Of a DNA stretch of 64,000 bases, positions 1 to 9,389 are shown in pieces. The first letter of the stretch is position 1; every line of letters starts with the position of its first letter. Origin of the DNA: Gnetum montanum. Lineage: Eukaryota > Streptophyta > Gnetopsida > Gnetales > Gnetaceae. The stretch lies in NCBI GenBank assembly GCA_015680685.1, contig MNCI01004113.1, positions 951,147 to 1,015,146 on the forward strand, given 5' to 3'. Both the position numbers and the translations under genes were made by a program. A model generated the notes under the pieces. That model saw nothing but the letters and a program-made list of their open reading frames with translations, ran no database searches and was not told the DNA's origin.

Positions 1-54
1 AAAACAAGAACGTTGTAAAACAAAAACTGAAAAAGAACTAAGGGCCCCATATGG

Positions 55-345
55 TTAGCATAGGTGGCCATCTCCCCCATGACTGAGTTGTGAGGGAGAG
101 ATCCGAAGTAGTGAGCGCCTATTTGAATTTCTAAGCAGTGCCCAACTTCTCCCAAATGATGATCTTAGATTCAGGGGTGAAAGTTGGTGATGCTCACGTT
201 CCAATGTGTTTATGCCACAGTTGTTGGCATGAGTTGCCTTAGTTCGTTCCATGCATATTTGTTTGCTCTTATGAGAAGCTGTCAATCACGAGGTATCTAC
301 TACTTCTTATGTGGTTGCTACATACAGGCATCCTTATGGCAGAGT
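55..345 (-). pseudogene. Pol linker fused to pol C-terminal end across a deletion (G1)
   Basis: Downstream of the gag-protease stop, the minus strand encodes a 76-codon frame (55-285). Its first part matches the G4 linker before RT (HHQL and following residues). Its last part, QLSHGGDGHLC, matches QLSHGGGGHLC at the very end of the G4 integrase frame (62393). The join is at about 112-125. About 2.85 kb present in G4, covering RT, RNase H and integrase, is absent here. A domain this short has no visible function. Confidence 0.8.
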
Positions 346-3300
346 TTACTGGGCACACCCGTGACATGGATACATTTCCTCCGTGTCATCACCCGATGAA
401 TCACTGTATGTGATGCATGGAACTATCCTCTTCTCGATCTTTCCACATATGTTTATCTTGGAGATTTCCAAGGAAAGATCACGGATCCTAAGGCATGCAT
501 CTACTGTGCTTAGCCATGCCCTTCCCATTATAATTGGGAAGTCCCCTTCGTTGTTGTTAACATCGATCACTAGGAAGTCTGCTGGGTAGGACCAACCACA
601 CACAGTGGTGATAACGTCCTCCACCAAACCCAATGGGATGGCAATGGACTGGTCTGCCAGCTCCAGTTGAATGTTGCTCTTCTTAAGTTGGGGCAGGTTC
701 CAGGCGTGATACATCTTTCGCGAAATTAAGTTGACTCCGGAACCTGAGTCAAGAAGAGCTCGATGTGGCGCATTCCCAGCGATCTGCAAATGAATAAAGG
801 GACTCCCAGGGTCAGTTAGTTTCCTGGGAAGGTGGCCTACCTTGATCCAGTCAGTTACGGTATGTGTTAGCATAACCGTATGCGTTACATTCCCTTGGAC
901 TGAAGGGTGCTCCGAAGTGTTAGTAGTTAGAGGCCTATACATATACCCGTCCGCTTGTTGTTGCGAGAGCCTATCCGGGCTCCTAGTTCTGAAAAAGGGT
1001 CTCCTTTTTGTACAGTTATCGCCAGAACTAGTGTCCGGTTGGATATTTACACTCTGAATATTTACAGATCTCGCGGCGTGACGTTGCTGCGGTTGGGTAG
1101 GTAATTCCCCTTGCATTGTTGGAGCAGGAGGTGTTATGGGAACTACTTGAGGAAAAGGTGCGGGTGGAGTTAGAGGATGGACAGAATGTGGAATGTCTCC
1201 CGGAGGAGAAGGAGTCCTTCTGAAGTACTCCCGAGCGTAGTAGTGACGGCGTGGAGTGTGACTCATAGCGTCACCTGGAGAAACTGGCTGCTGCACATAA
1301 TAACCATAAGGATCAGGCTGCCGGTAAGGGTATCGATGTGTTGGCTGTGGCATCCCCCATGACTGTGGGTATTGCCACTGCTGATGTTGCTCGATGGGCT
1401 GCGGAGGTGTTCCACTTGGATAATACGTCAAGGGTTGGTGGAACTGCCTCGGGTTACCTTGTGGATAAGGTAACCTTCTGGGTGTTTGCCGTTGATTAAG
1501 TCTTGGATTTAATGCATACACCCCAGACTCCTGCAGATGTGAGATAATTGGACAACATCCCTTAGGATGGTCATAATAGCAGACCTCACATCCACCGTCA
1601 TTGTCTGAATCAGAATTTTCAGCCTCATCGGAGTTAGAGATTTTTCCCTTACCCTTGTTATGTGCAGGGTTAAAGTTTCTCCGCTTGTCTTTGCTTTTAT
1701 CACTACTTTGCTCATCCTTAGACTCTTCTACAATTTTCAGGACTGTTTCTATTCGTGAGTCTAAGGAATCCCACATTTGGTCTACCTTAGCCGATACCTC
1801 CGTTGTTAACTTTTGGATCGGCACAGTTTTCCTGTTCACCAACTCTTCGAGTGGTGACTCATCCTCCTCATCACAGAATTTCACTCCCTTCTTACGAAGG
1901 GAGGGATCACGGTTGTATTCCTCCGCACTTTCTCTTTTCCGTAGCTCACCCTCTTCTTGCGCTACTTGTTCCAACAATACTTCAACTTCATGGGCTCTTA
2001 GTTGGGAGAGTCTCCCTTGGGCGTAAGTCCCAAGAGTTCTTCTCGTTTCATTTCGTAGCCCATCCACGAGGTGGCGAAGTTGATCCCGCTTAGCGTACCC
2101 ATGGCCCGGGCAACGATGTAGCAATGTGTAGTAACGGGCCATGGCAGCATCCAAGGATTCATGAGCTCCTTGTTTCCAGCCTTGGATCTGCTTACGCAAG
2201 TTAGACACTCTGGAGTACGTTTGATATTTGTTGTTGAACAATTCAAGCATCGTACTCCACCTCCTGATGGTTTCCGGTTCTAAGGACCGGTACCAGCTTT
2301 CTGCTTCTTTAGTGAGTGTCCTTGGGAACAACTTGAGTTTCTGCCACTCATTGTCTATGTTCTGCAAGGCACAGGCATCGTGGAATGCCTGTAAATGATG
2401 TTGAGGATCAGCGTTGTATCCCCCTTCAAAACGTGGGATATTATTTATATCCAAACGCTTGATCCTACTGTCTTTTAAATGCCTTGTGGGAATCCTAACT
2501 GCCTCTCTAATATCAAGCATACTTCGGGTTGCGAATAGGGGTTCGTCATGATCATCTCTTTCATGACGTCTGTGATGTCTACGTGGTGGTTCCCTATTCT
2601 CCCTACGTCCTTGCCCTTGTCCTAACTCCTCTCGACCTTCCTGTCGAGGCATTTCATCTCTTTTACCTTTACTCTCCGCGTTATGCTCATGGTGGCTGCG
2701 CCCAGATGTGGAAGGAGAGGGTGAATGATGAGATGAAGGAGAAGAAGAAGGGGATCCATCACCATGGTGATGTTTCTTGCCTTCTCTTCGGCTGCTTCGG
2801 CCCCGATCGTTGTGACGATCAACGAGTCCGTCATTAGTGTGAGTAGTTGTTCCTGCCGTGAACAGCTGGTGCTCACGGGGATCAGAGCCTGGAATATGTA
2901 TCGTTGATCTAAGGCCCTGATGCCTAACCTCTTCACTAGAGTGAGGAGGAGGAACATCATTTTCTAAGAAACCCATCGTGAGGGGTTCCTCTTCTCCCAT
3001 TTCACTAATGATGTGGGGAACCTTGCCCTTCAGTAGTGAATGTTGGCTCTCCTGCCTTGCATCCCGAATATGTTGGGCTTTTGTGGGACGATAATCCCTT
3101 GTATCATAATCATCTAAAACGTATTCAGCAAGCAGCTCGTGCATGCCAATCCGTACCAAGGCACGGGAAAGCATATTGGGAGCGGATCGATCTGGGGGTA
3201 ACACGATGTTACCTTGCGTGTCTCTCCACCGCAGTTGCTCATCTTGATGGAAAACAAAGGTAAAATTCGGCACATACTCATCGGGATGAGTATATGTGAC

Positions 3301-3399
3301 TTTGGATTGTTGAGGACATGGTTGATTGCGTTTATGCGTATGATCCTGACTTTCTCCTGTATTGTCCTTAGGTGAGTTGATTGCGTGAGAAGAAGCCAT
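346..3399 (-). CDS. gag-pro: Gag-protease polyprotein of G1 (intact, 1017 aa)
   Basis: This is the only long uninterrupted coding frame in the window. The start is about 130 bases downstream of the primer site, and the same N-terminal block recurs in decayed form in G4. Order: N-terminal block with HPDEYVPNF and HQDEQLRW (about 37-60); His/Arg/Ser-rich linker (about 190-285); Gag core from FEGGYNADPQHHLQAF through AESWYRSLEPE and the DPSLRKKGVKF segment (about 325-520); a short Cys/His cluster CEVCYYDHPKGCC; a Pro/Gln/Tyr-rich stretch with QSWGMP and YYVQQPVSP (about 690-770); and an aspartic protease domain (about 870-1000) with LLDSGSGVNLIS as active site and FPIIMGRAWL downstream. It should form the particle and process itself. 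The stop follows CHGCAQ, where G3 and G4 continue into pol linker. No enzyme domain follows. Confidence 0.92.
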   Translation of the reverse strand: MASSHAINSPKDNTGESQDHTHKRNQPCPQQSKVTYTHPDEYVPNFTFVFHQDEQLRWRDTQGNIVLPPDRSAPNMLSRALVRIGMHELLAEYVLDDYDTRDYRPTKAQHIRDARQESQHSLLKGKVPHIISEMGEEEPLTMGFLENDVPPPHSSEEVRHQGLRSTIHIPGSDPREHQLFTAGTTTHTNDGLVDRHNDRGRSSRREGKKHHHGDGSPSSSPSSHHSPSPSTSGRSHHEHNAESKGKRDEMPRQEGREELGQGQGRRENREPPRRHHRRHERDDHDEPLFATRSMLDIREAVRIPTRHLKDSRIKRLDINNIPRFEGGYNADPQHHLQAFHDACALQNIDNEWQKLKLFPRTLTKEAESWYRSLEPETIRRWSTMLELFNNKYQTYSRVSNLRKQIQGWKQGAHESLDAAMARYYTLLHRCPGHGYAKRDQLRHLVDGLRNETRRTLGTYAQGRLSQLRAHEVEVLLEQVAQEEGELRKRESAEEYNRDPSLRKKGVKFCDEEDESPLEELVNRKTVPIQKLTTEVSAKVDQMWDSLDSRIETVLKIVEESKDEQSSDKSKDKRRNFNPAHNKGKGKISNSDEAENSDSDNDGGCEVCYYDHPKGCCPIISHLQESGVYALNPRLNQRQTPRRLPYPQGNPRQFHQPLTYYPSGTPPQPIEQHQQWQYPQSWGMPQPTHRYPYRQPDPYGYYVQQPVSPGDAMSHTPRRHYYAREYFRRTPSPPGDIPHSVHPLTPPAPFPQVVPITPPAPTMQGELPTQPQQRHAARSVNIQSVNIQPDTSSGDNCTKRRPFFRTRSPDRLSQQQADGYMYRPLTTNTSEHPSVQGNVTHTVMLTHTVTDWIKVGHLPRKLTDPGSPFIHLQIAGNAPHRALLDSGSGVNLISRKMYHAWNLPQLKKSNIQLELADQSIAIPLGLVEDVITTVCGWSYPADFLVIDVNNNEGDFPIIMGRAWLSTVDACLRIRDLSLEISKINICGKIEKRIVPCITYSDSSGDDTEEMYPCHGCAQ

Positions 3400-3526
3400 T
3401 TCTATTGGTGTGCTAATTTCACCGTTATTTATTGTTCTTGATTAACTGATTAACCCTAAGGTTCGTTTTAAGCTCACAACGATGTGAGTGATATCCCTTA
3501 TGTTAAATTGGCGAAAAAACACTTAG
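3400..3526 (-). other. Short 5' leader of G1 between primer site and gag start
   Basis: About 127 AT-rich bases separate the primer site from the gag start. I see no upstream ATG-led frame of any length and no repeat. It probably holds the packaging signal, but no motif can be pointed to. Confidence 0.5.
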
Positions 3527-3544
3527 TCCCCGGCAACGGCGCCA
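3527..3544 (-). other. Primer binding site, tRNA-Asp (G1)
   Basis: The plus strand reads TCCCCGGCAACGGCGCCA, which is the 3' end of plant tRNA-Asp(GUC) including CCA as I know it. On the minus strand it is the complementary primer site, one base from the LTR end at 3546. All 18 bases match, unlike the decayed sites of G2-G4. tRNA-Asp priming is typical of plant Athila elements. Confidence 0.9.
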
Positions 3545-3973
3545 ATGATGAGTGGCGAGGTACCCCTACACTCCACCATACGAATACGAGCGTACACGCG
3601 CGATCCGGTCGAACTCCGCAGACTAAATGCCTTAACGCCACAAGAAACACTTGGGGTTAATCGTTCGTTGTCTTCCCAGGCTTGCTTGTATGTGTCACGG
3701 TGTATGGTTAAGCAAGTCTGAGGTATGTGATTTTTTTGGTATTTTCGGCTTATCTTCTATGCTACCAGGAGAAAGGGTTGAGAAAACTAAACTAACTCTA
3801 ACTAAGATCTAAGTCTAAATTAACTAGCGTCAGCATCCGTTCCCACTTGCCGGACACACCCTGAACTATGCAACTGCAGCTTACCAAACGCTAATCGTTA
3901 CTGGGATCGCCACACGTAACGCAAGTGCTCGAAGTGGTCGTACTGAGGCACCTATTTAGCCTACGTGTGATAA

Positions 3974-4244
3974 GCAGCCGATTCCTTAGCCAGCCGTACA
4001 CACCCGTGGGTGCTCGTAACTAAGTCGTACTTATCACACGATCTAGCCTAGCAATGAGCAGCCGATTCCTCAACTAGCCGTACACATTAGACCCGGGAGT
4101 TACCAAGCGCAGAATCCTGGAATACGCTACTGGGTTACCAAGCATCCAATGCTCGTAATTGAGTCGTACTCATGCATTGCGTCAAGCAGCCGATTCCTTG
4201 ACTAGCCGTACACGTCCGTAGACGCTCGTAATCAAGTCGTACTT
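3974..4244 (-). repeat. Three direct repeats within the G1 LTR
   Basis: Units begin at 3974, 4058 and 4196 with GCAGCCGATTCCT, followed by AGCCGTACAC and then GCTCGTAA and AGTCGTACT. The middle unit carries extra sequence including GTTACCAAGC blocks. S1, the related solo LTR, lacks this expansion. Confidence 0.8.
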
Positions 4245-4489
4245 GAACGCACTAGGAAAGCAGGAAATAAAGCAATAAATGAAACCACGTGCTGCAAGGT
4301 TTATCCAATCAAGTTCGTCTTTATTGCCGTACACAACTTGGGTTCAGGTTACAAGCTGCTCGAATAAAGAGCCGTTCACTCTAGGACTCCTACTGTGGGC
4401 ACATGGGGAAAAATTCTAACTCTGGAGTGATCAATCTGCCAGAGCTTCGCTACACTAACTAGGATTGGGAAATGAAGGGAGTGCCGCCT

Positions 4490-4592
4490 CTTATTTATAG
4501 ATATGGCGGCGAGACGCAATATCGTGTACGCGATATCGTAGGAGAAGACGCGATATCACAGCGGCCGCGATATCGCGTACGCGATATCGTGG
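4490..4592 (-). promoter_or_regulatory. U3 promoter region of G1: GATATCG palindrome array and TATA box
   Basis: Repeated CGATATCG-type palindromes fill 4515-4592, including a perfect 22-base inverted repeat at 4568-4589 centred on GTAC. A TATA box (minus strand CTATAAATAAG) lies at 4490-4500, downstream of the array on the minus strand. The order array then TATA recurs in S1 and in both G2 LTRs, where CG has often become TG or CA. This would be the element's RNA polymerase II promoter; the proteins that bind it are unknown. Confidence 0.65.
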
Positions 4593-4616
4593 CCCAGTGC
4601 AAGTCGCGTCTCATCA

Positions 4617-4773
4617 ATAACCACTAAGCCTATTTCAAGATATCTGGGCCTTGGTGTTTCTAGAGACCAGCAAGCACCTAAACCCTATTTGAAGAACACC
4701 TTTGCATCCCGTGATCCCCAAAGTCACAAGATCAAAGGCGCCCAACGTTGGTAGTCCCAAATAGTCACCAATA
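4617..4773 (+). repeat. R1: 3' tail of a Tat-type LTR
   Basis: The block starting AACCACTAAGCC matches the last about 155 bases of R2 (15462-15616) and R3 (about 47853-48009), ending CACCAATA or CACCAACA. The rest of R1 lies beyond G1, outside the window. Confidence 0.75.
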
Positions 4774-5233
4774 GTTCTTTTGACACTAGAAGGAGGATAA
4801 GAAAATTCATCACCTAAGTTCATAAGTTAACAACTTATTACATTCAGAGAGCCTAATAGTCCTAGCATGCCAATAGTTCTTTTGGTGCTAGAAGAAGGGT
4901 AGAACATTTGCCATTTAAGTTCATAAGACTCATAGTCCTAGCACACCAACAATTCTTTTTGTTGTTAGGAGCACTTAAGAAATTAGATACTATTTTCAGT
5001 TAATGATTGAACAAACTAATAGTTTGAAAGATTTCAAAGGTTTCAGAAAATTTTTTAATTATAAGACCGATTAATCATTAGAGGAAGAACAAAAGAAGGT
5101 TCTTGAGTTTGGGATAAGTAGTGGAGTAAAGACCATAAGGATAATAAGATCACCCCTTCTATCTAGTTTATTAATCTATAAGAGAAGGGCAAAGAAATAT
5201 AAAAGTTCAATAATCAAAAGAAATTCTAATAGG
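4774..5233 (+). other. Leader of internal A with three primer-site-like modules
   Basis: Just after the LTR end, GTTCTTTTGACACTAGAAGG (4774) resembles the TGGCGCTAGAAGGAGG-type sequence seen after LTRs of some Tat elements; the tRNA is not identified. Related modules follow at about 4875 and 4951, each preceded by CCTAGCA and an ACCAA- or CCAA-like block. Only one could serve as primer site. After 4975 the leader is AT-rich, and its decayed frame matches the leader frame of internal B (16666-16878). Confidence 0.5.
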
Positions 5234-6370
5234 GTGGCAAATCCTTGGCAAAGAGTTACACCATTAGGATTTCAAAACTATAATGATATTTCTAAGGTAG
5301 TTTACAAATATTTTCCTGAGCCTTTTATTCCTAGGAAAGCTTACTTAACTAAAGAATACATACACTTGTTTAAGTTAGCTTTAGCTCATGCAAATATTCA
5401 ACACCAAGATCAAGCTTGTAGGTTATTTATAGAAAATTTAAAGGATACAGCTAAAATTTGGTATATAAACTTGCTAAGCAATAGTATCACAAGTTGGGAT
5501 GATATGAAAATTCTTTTCTTGGTCCAGTTTGGCAATCACTTCAATAGAAAACAATTGTATTATGGGCTAGTACAAACTAAACAAGAAGTTAAAGAGTTAA
5601 TTAGAAATTTCAATATTAAGTTTCAATGAATTTGTGGGCTTTTTCAAAGATAATATAGACCATCAAACAAAATACATATAGATACTTATCTTTAAGGGTG
5701 TGAATCCCAATATTTCAATTTGGTTGAGAAGAACTCCAAACTTGATAACACTAAATGACTACTTTAGTAAAGCTCTATAGTTAGAAAAACAACTAAACTT
5801 GAACAATTAAGAGATTATCACAACTCAAAGGAGAGAAGAAAAGATGATGATTCTATGCAAGATTTTCCTCAACTTGAAGCATTACCAAGGCCATCTCATG
5901 TTAAGATAGAGTAAGAGTCTAAAAGGAAAGAATCTAAAAAGGGTAGTTAATGAGAGACTTGTCCAAAAGAGTAGTAAAACTAGAAAAAGATTTGGCAAGA
6001 GTTAAAATAAAGAAAGAAAGAAAAATAGAAAATATAAGCATCAAGATACTAAGTTAGTAGAATATGAGCATGAAAATGATCTTGCTATGTCTAACTTCCT
6101 TGACATTGAATTAGATAATAAGTTATCTAGTGTTCATTATGTAAGCAAATCTTCTAATAGTTGATCTAGTGACACCTATTCCCTGTCAAGTTCTAAAGAG
6201 GATATATCATCAAATGAAGAGTGTAATAACAATGCAGAAAATGGATATAATCTATGATAAAAAGAAATATTAACTACTTTCAAGCCTCCAAATGTCATTA
6301 CTAATCCATCCACTAATACAAAGGCTTTTGAAACAAGTAGAAGAGAGAAAAATAAAAGTAAAGAAGATTA
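5234..6370 (+). pseudogene. gag: Tat-like Gag, copy A (decayed)
   Basis: The first 131 codons are open (5234-5629) and give a recognisable retrotransposon Gag core: LFKLALAHANIQHQDQACRLF, then AKIWYINLLSNSITSWDDM and FLVQFGNHF. The start codon is GTG where copy B has ATG at the same residue, so the start is probably mutated. After 5629 the frame is broken by stops and shifts, but the DNA stays colinear with copy B to about 6370. A lysine-rich C-terminal part can be traced. No zinc knuckle is visible. Confidence 0.75.
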
Positions 6371-6652
6371 AGTAGAGCAAAGTACTCAAGATCAAACTTA
6401 TAATAAATGGATGAAGAAACTAGGTTGTTATGAAGATGGAGAATATGATCTAGTTTAATATCTAAAACATGTTAAAGCTAATATTTGCATATATTAATTG
6501 TTACAAATATAAGATTAGCAAAGAAAAGCTTTAGAGCTTATTAAAGATAAAAGGAGAATTGAAGAATCAAAGTGAAGCTATGTGTCTAACATTGATAAAA
6601 CAACGAAAGATAGCTATGATTGTACTCCTAATAAGAAGCTCCTCCTTTTCTT

Positions 6653-6895
6653 TTGACAATGAAGTTAAAGGATAAATATTTGCACAATTTTTTGGTTGAT
6701 TTTGGAGCTACATCTACTATTATGTCATTATCTATATGCAAAAAACTTAGTTTGACTCCTGAAAAATATAATAAAAAGATTGTTCAAGTGGACAAGAGTA
6801 GAGTGAAGATTGTGAATCAATTACCCAATTTTCTATTAAAAATTGCTTCTAAATCTTGTATAAAAAGTAGAATAACTATCCAAGTTCAAATATAA
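6653..6895 (+). pseudogene. pro: Tat-like aspartic protease, copy A
   Basis: The short frame contains LVDFGATSTIMSLSICKKLSL, the plant retroelement protease active-site block with the usual DSG or DTG changed to DFG. Copy B has DYG. Each is one base from a serine codon, so these look like separate mutations rather than a family trait. The frame ends early and the remaining protease sequence is degraded. Confidence 0.72.
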
Positions 6896-7154
6896 CAAAT
6901 TTACATCGTCTTTTGTTGAGTAGAAGTTGGAGTAAGAATTTCTCTAGTTACATATTGACAAATTATTCACATATGTGGCTACCCTAGAAAGGGGAACCAA
7001 ATTAAATATACATATATAGGGAATCTTTGATTATTGAGAACATTACTTCAAATGGGAAAAAAAAAGTTTATGAAACAAAGGCCTTTGAAACTAAAATTTG
7101 CACACTTCAAGAAATTTAAAACTTGGAGAAAGAAGAATCTCAAGATGAGGGAAA

Positions 7155-7643
7155 ATGAAACTATACTTTGATGGTTCTTGTAACTCCAAAGTTGTAAGAG
7201 ACAAAGTAGTTCTAGTAAAAGATAACTCCCAAAAAATATTCAAGGTAGTTCATCTATCTTTTCCTTATACTAATAACAAGGTTGAATATGAAGCTCTAAG
7301 TATTGGAATTAAAATAGCATTGGAAATGGGAATCAAGGTAATCACCACAAAAGAAGATTCAAGATTGATCCATAAACAAGTCAAAGGTAATTGTGTAGTC
7401 AAAAACTCATTGTTACAGACTTATAAATAGCTTGTCTGCAAAATGTTGGATCAATTTCATCACTACGAAATAGAACATCTAGGTAGGAAGGATAATTATT
7501 TACCAAATGACTTAGTAAAAGGAGCTTCATCATTAGGAGTGAAAGGGATAGAAAGTTATGGAGGTATAACAATCAAGAATGAACATCAACCAGTAGTACC
7601 AAATAACATAAAGCATTTACAGGTATTTGAAGATGATGATTAA
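7155..7643 (+). pseudogene. Additional (archaeal-type) RNase H domain, copy A
   Basis: Two adjacent frames give LYFDGSCNSK, VEYEALSIGIKIALEMGI, DSRLIHKQVKGN, then YEIEHLGRKDNYLPNDLVK. These match the order of the extra RNase H known from Tat elements. All four acidic positions (D in FDGS, E in EYEA, D in DSRL, D in NDL) are present in this copy, with one stop between the halves near 7430. The domain lies between protease and RT; the more familiar place is after the RT-linked RNase H. Confidence 0.78.
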
Positions 7644-7736
7644 TTGCTTAGGTTCTTAAGGAATAAGTAGGAATTTGAAAGTAAAATCATACCTAAAACA
7701 ACATAAAGATTTAAGACTAATTCCATTTCCAAAAAG

Positions 7737-8907
7737 GTGATTAACAATGAAAATGAGTTTTGCAAAAAATTTCTTACCGAAAAAGATATACAAAATCCAA
7801 ATGATCAACCTTACAAAGTAATAAATTTTGAATCTACTGAGATATCAAAAATGTTAAATGTCTCAAAGGAAAAGGATTCAGCCTTTAAGAAAAATTTATT
7901 ATTACTTCTAAAAAATAATTTGAAAAACTTTGCTTGGTCTTATGATGATCTTAAAGTTTTTAGAATAGATGTGATGACATATAAAATTCCTTTGGTAAAT
8001 GATTATATGATAGTTAAATAAAAATAAATTAAATTTAATCCATAATTTGAGCTAGCTATGGAAGCTAAGATCAAGAAGTTATTACAAGCTTGAATCATAT
8101 ATCCAATCTAATATTTGACATGGCTTGCTAACCTTATTCCAATGAGGAAGAAGAATGGCAATATTAGACTTTGTGTGGATTTTAGAAATTTGAATGAAGT
8201 CTCTAAAAAAGATAAATACCTACTTCCTAGAATTGATAAAATGTTGATCAAAGTATCAAAGATGTCAAGTATACTCCTTCCTAGATGGTTTTTTAGGTTA
8301 TAATCTGATTATGGTAGATAAGAGTGATAGATATAAGAGAGCATTTATCGCCAAGTGAGGAACTTTTGCTTACCAAAGAATACCATTTGGATTGTCAAAT
8401 GCTAAAGCTACTTTTCAAAGAGCAATGGATTTAGCCTTTAAAGGTTTAATAGGTGAGTTTGTTGTTGTTTATTTGGATGATATCACTGTCTTTTCAAAAA
8501 GGAAGGAAGATCATATTGATCATCTTCAATAAGTTTTTTATAGATGTTGTAAGTATGGTATTTTATTAAATCCTAAGAAATGTATCTTTGGGGTTAAATC
8601 TGAAATTTTACTAGGCCACATGATTTGTCAAGAAGGAATTGCTATAGATAGCTCCCAAATTCAAGTAGTACAAAATATTGAGCATCCTACAAGTAAAAAG
8701 TCTCTTAGATCTTTCTTTGGAAAGATAAATTTTATTAAGAAATTTATCCTTGGATTTACTGAAATTACTAAACCTTTGATGCATATGCTCAAGAAAGATA
8801 TCTCAGTAAGGAAAACACTAGAATTAGAGAAAGCTTTAGCAGAAATTAAAAAGGCCATTCAAAAAGCTCCATACTTGGTAAAACCAAAATTGAAAAAATA
8901 TTTCTAG
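7737..8907 (+). pseudogene. rt: Tat-like reverse transcriptase, copy A
   Basis: FAWSYDDLKVFRIDV marks the segment before RT. It is followed by WLANLIPMRKKNGNIRLCVD, FRNLNEVSKKDKYLLPRID, FQRAMDLAFKGLIGEF and the catalytic YLDDITVFSK block (about 8470-8500). The thumb and connection portion (SLRSFFGKINFIKKFI) is also clear. Several stops and at least one frameshift break it. It would have copied element RNA into DNA in the particle. Confidence 0.85.
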
Positions 8908-9303
8908 TTATATTTTTTTGCTTCAAATGATTTAGTTATTGTTGTTTTAATTCAAAAAGATGAATGTCAAGATTAATCAATTCGTTTTTTTGGGTATCAA
9001 TTGAAAGGTTTAGAGCTAAATTATTCAAACTTAGAGAAACAAGAATTCATAGTCATTAAAGCACTTTAGTATTTCAAATATTATTTGGAAGGCTCATTAG
9101 TTAATATCATGCTAACAAAGCCTACGATTAAACAATTTTTAGCTCAAAATAAAACTGGATTGAAAAGAGTGAAGTGGCTTATAAAACTTCAAGGTTTTAT
9201 ATTTTCATTAGAGATATGCAAAATCATTAAAGGAATGGGATTAGCCAAGTTAATGGCTATAGAAGATGAAGTATGTGTGCTTAAGACTCATGAAGGAAAC
9301 TAA
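8908..9303 (+). pseudogene. rnh: RT-linked RNase H and connection, copy A
   Basis: The frame runs FASNDLVIVVLIQKDE, then LNYSNLEKQEF, then YYLEGSLVNIMLTKPTIKQF and KIIKGMGLAKLMA. The layout is that of the Ty3 RNase H region following RT, with stops. It is distinct from the separate RNase H at 7155-7643. Confidence 0.7.
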
Positions 9304-9389
9304 TATGATGAAACTCTAAAATTCCTTGATACACGAAAGGTTCTAGGCAACCTAACTGCAAGTTAAAAGAGAGCTTTCTTCAAAAGAGA

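Larger units (their letters stand above)
1..4616 (-). mobile_element. G1: Athila-like Ty3 retrotransposon lacking pol (incomplete in window)
   Basis: The element is read on the minus strand, so its 5' LTR is at the right (3546-4616). The primer site and gag-protease frame follow leftward. After the protease the sequence matches the G4 linker (about 59220-59475 there) and then jumps to the region after integrase (G4 62325 onward); RT, RNase H and integrase are missing. The bases after the LTR, ATAAC at 4617-4621, would be one target-site duplication; the other end lies outside the window. The insertion point falls inside the end of a Tat-type LTR, because uninterrupted copies near 15460 and 47855 run straight through it. 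The tRNA-Asp primer site, the TGATGAG...CTCATCA ends and the relationship to G3 and G4 place it in the Athila-like group. Confidence 0.88.
3546..4616 (-). repeat. 5' LTR of G1 (1071 bp)
   Basis: On the minus strand the LTR runs TGATGAG...CTCATCA, a 7-base terminal inverted repeat. Its U5 end (TATTCGTATGGTGGAG then GGGGTACCTCGCC) matches the ends of S1, G2, G3 and G4. It contains a TATA box near the minus-strand start, a palindromic GATATCG array, and three direct repeats that S1 lacks, which explains much of the size difference (1071 versus 797 bp). CpG sites are much more frequent than in the other LTRs here, which fits a younger copy. Confidence 0.88.

Noticed and set aside
1601-2026. 141-codon plus-strand frame opposite G1 gag
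   Set aside because: Lies antisense to a strong Gag-protease frame and shows no domain; a shadow frame.
3527-3548. Possible tRNA-Asp gene
   Set aside because: Only the last 18 bases of the tRNA match; there is no cloverleaf. It is a primer binding site.
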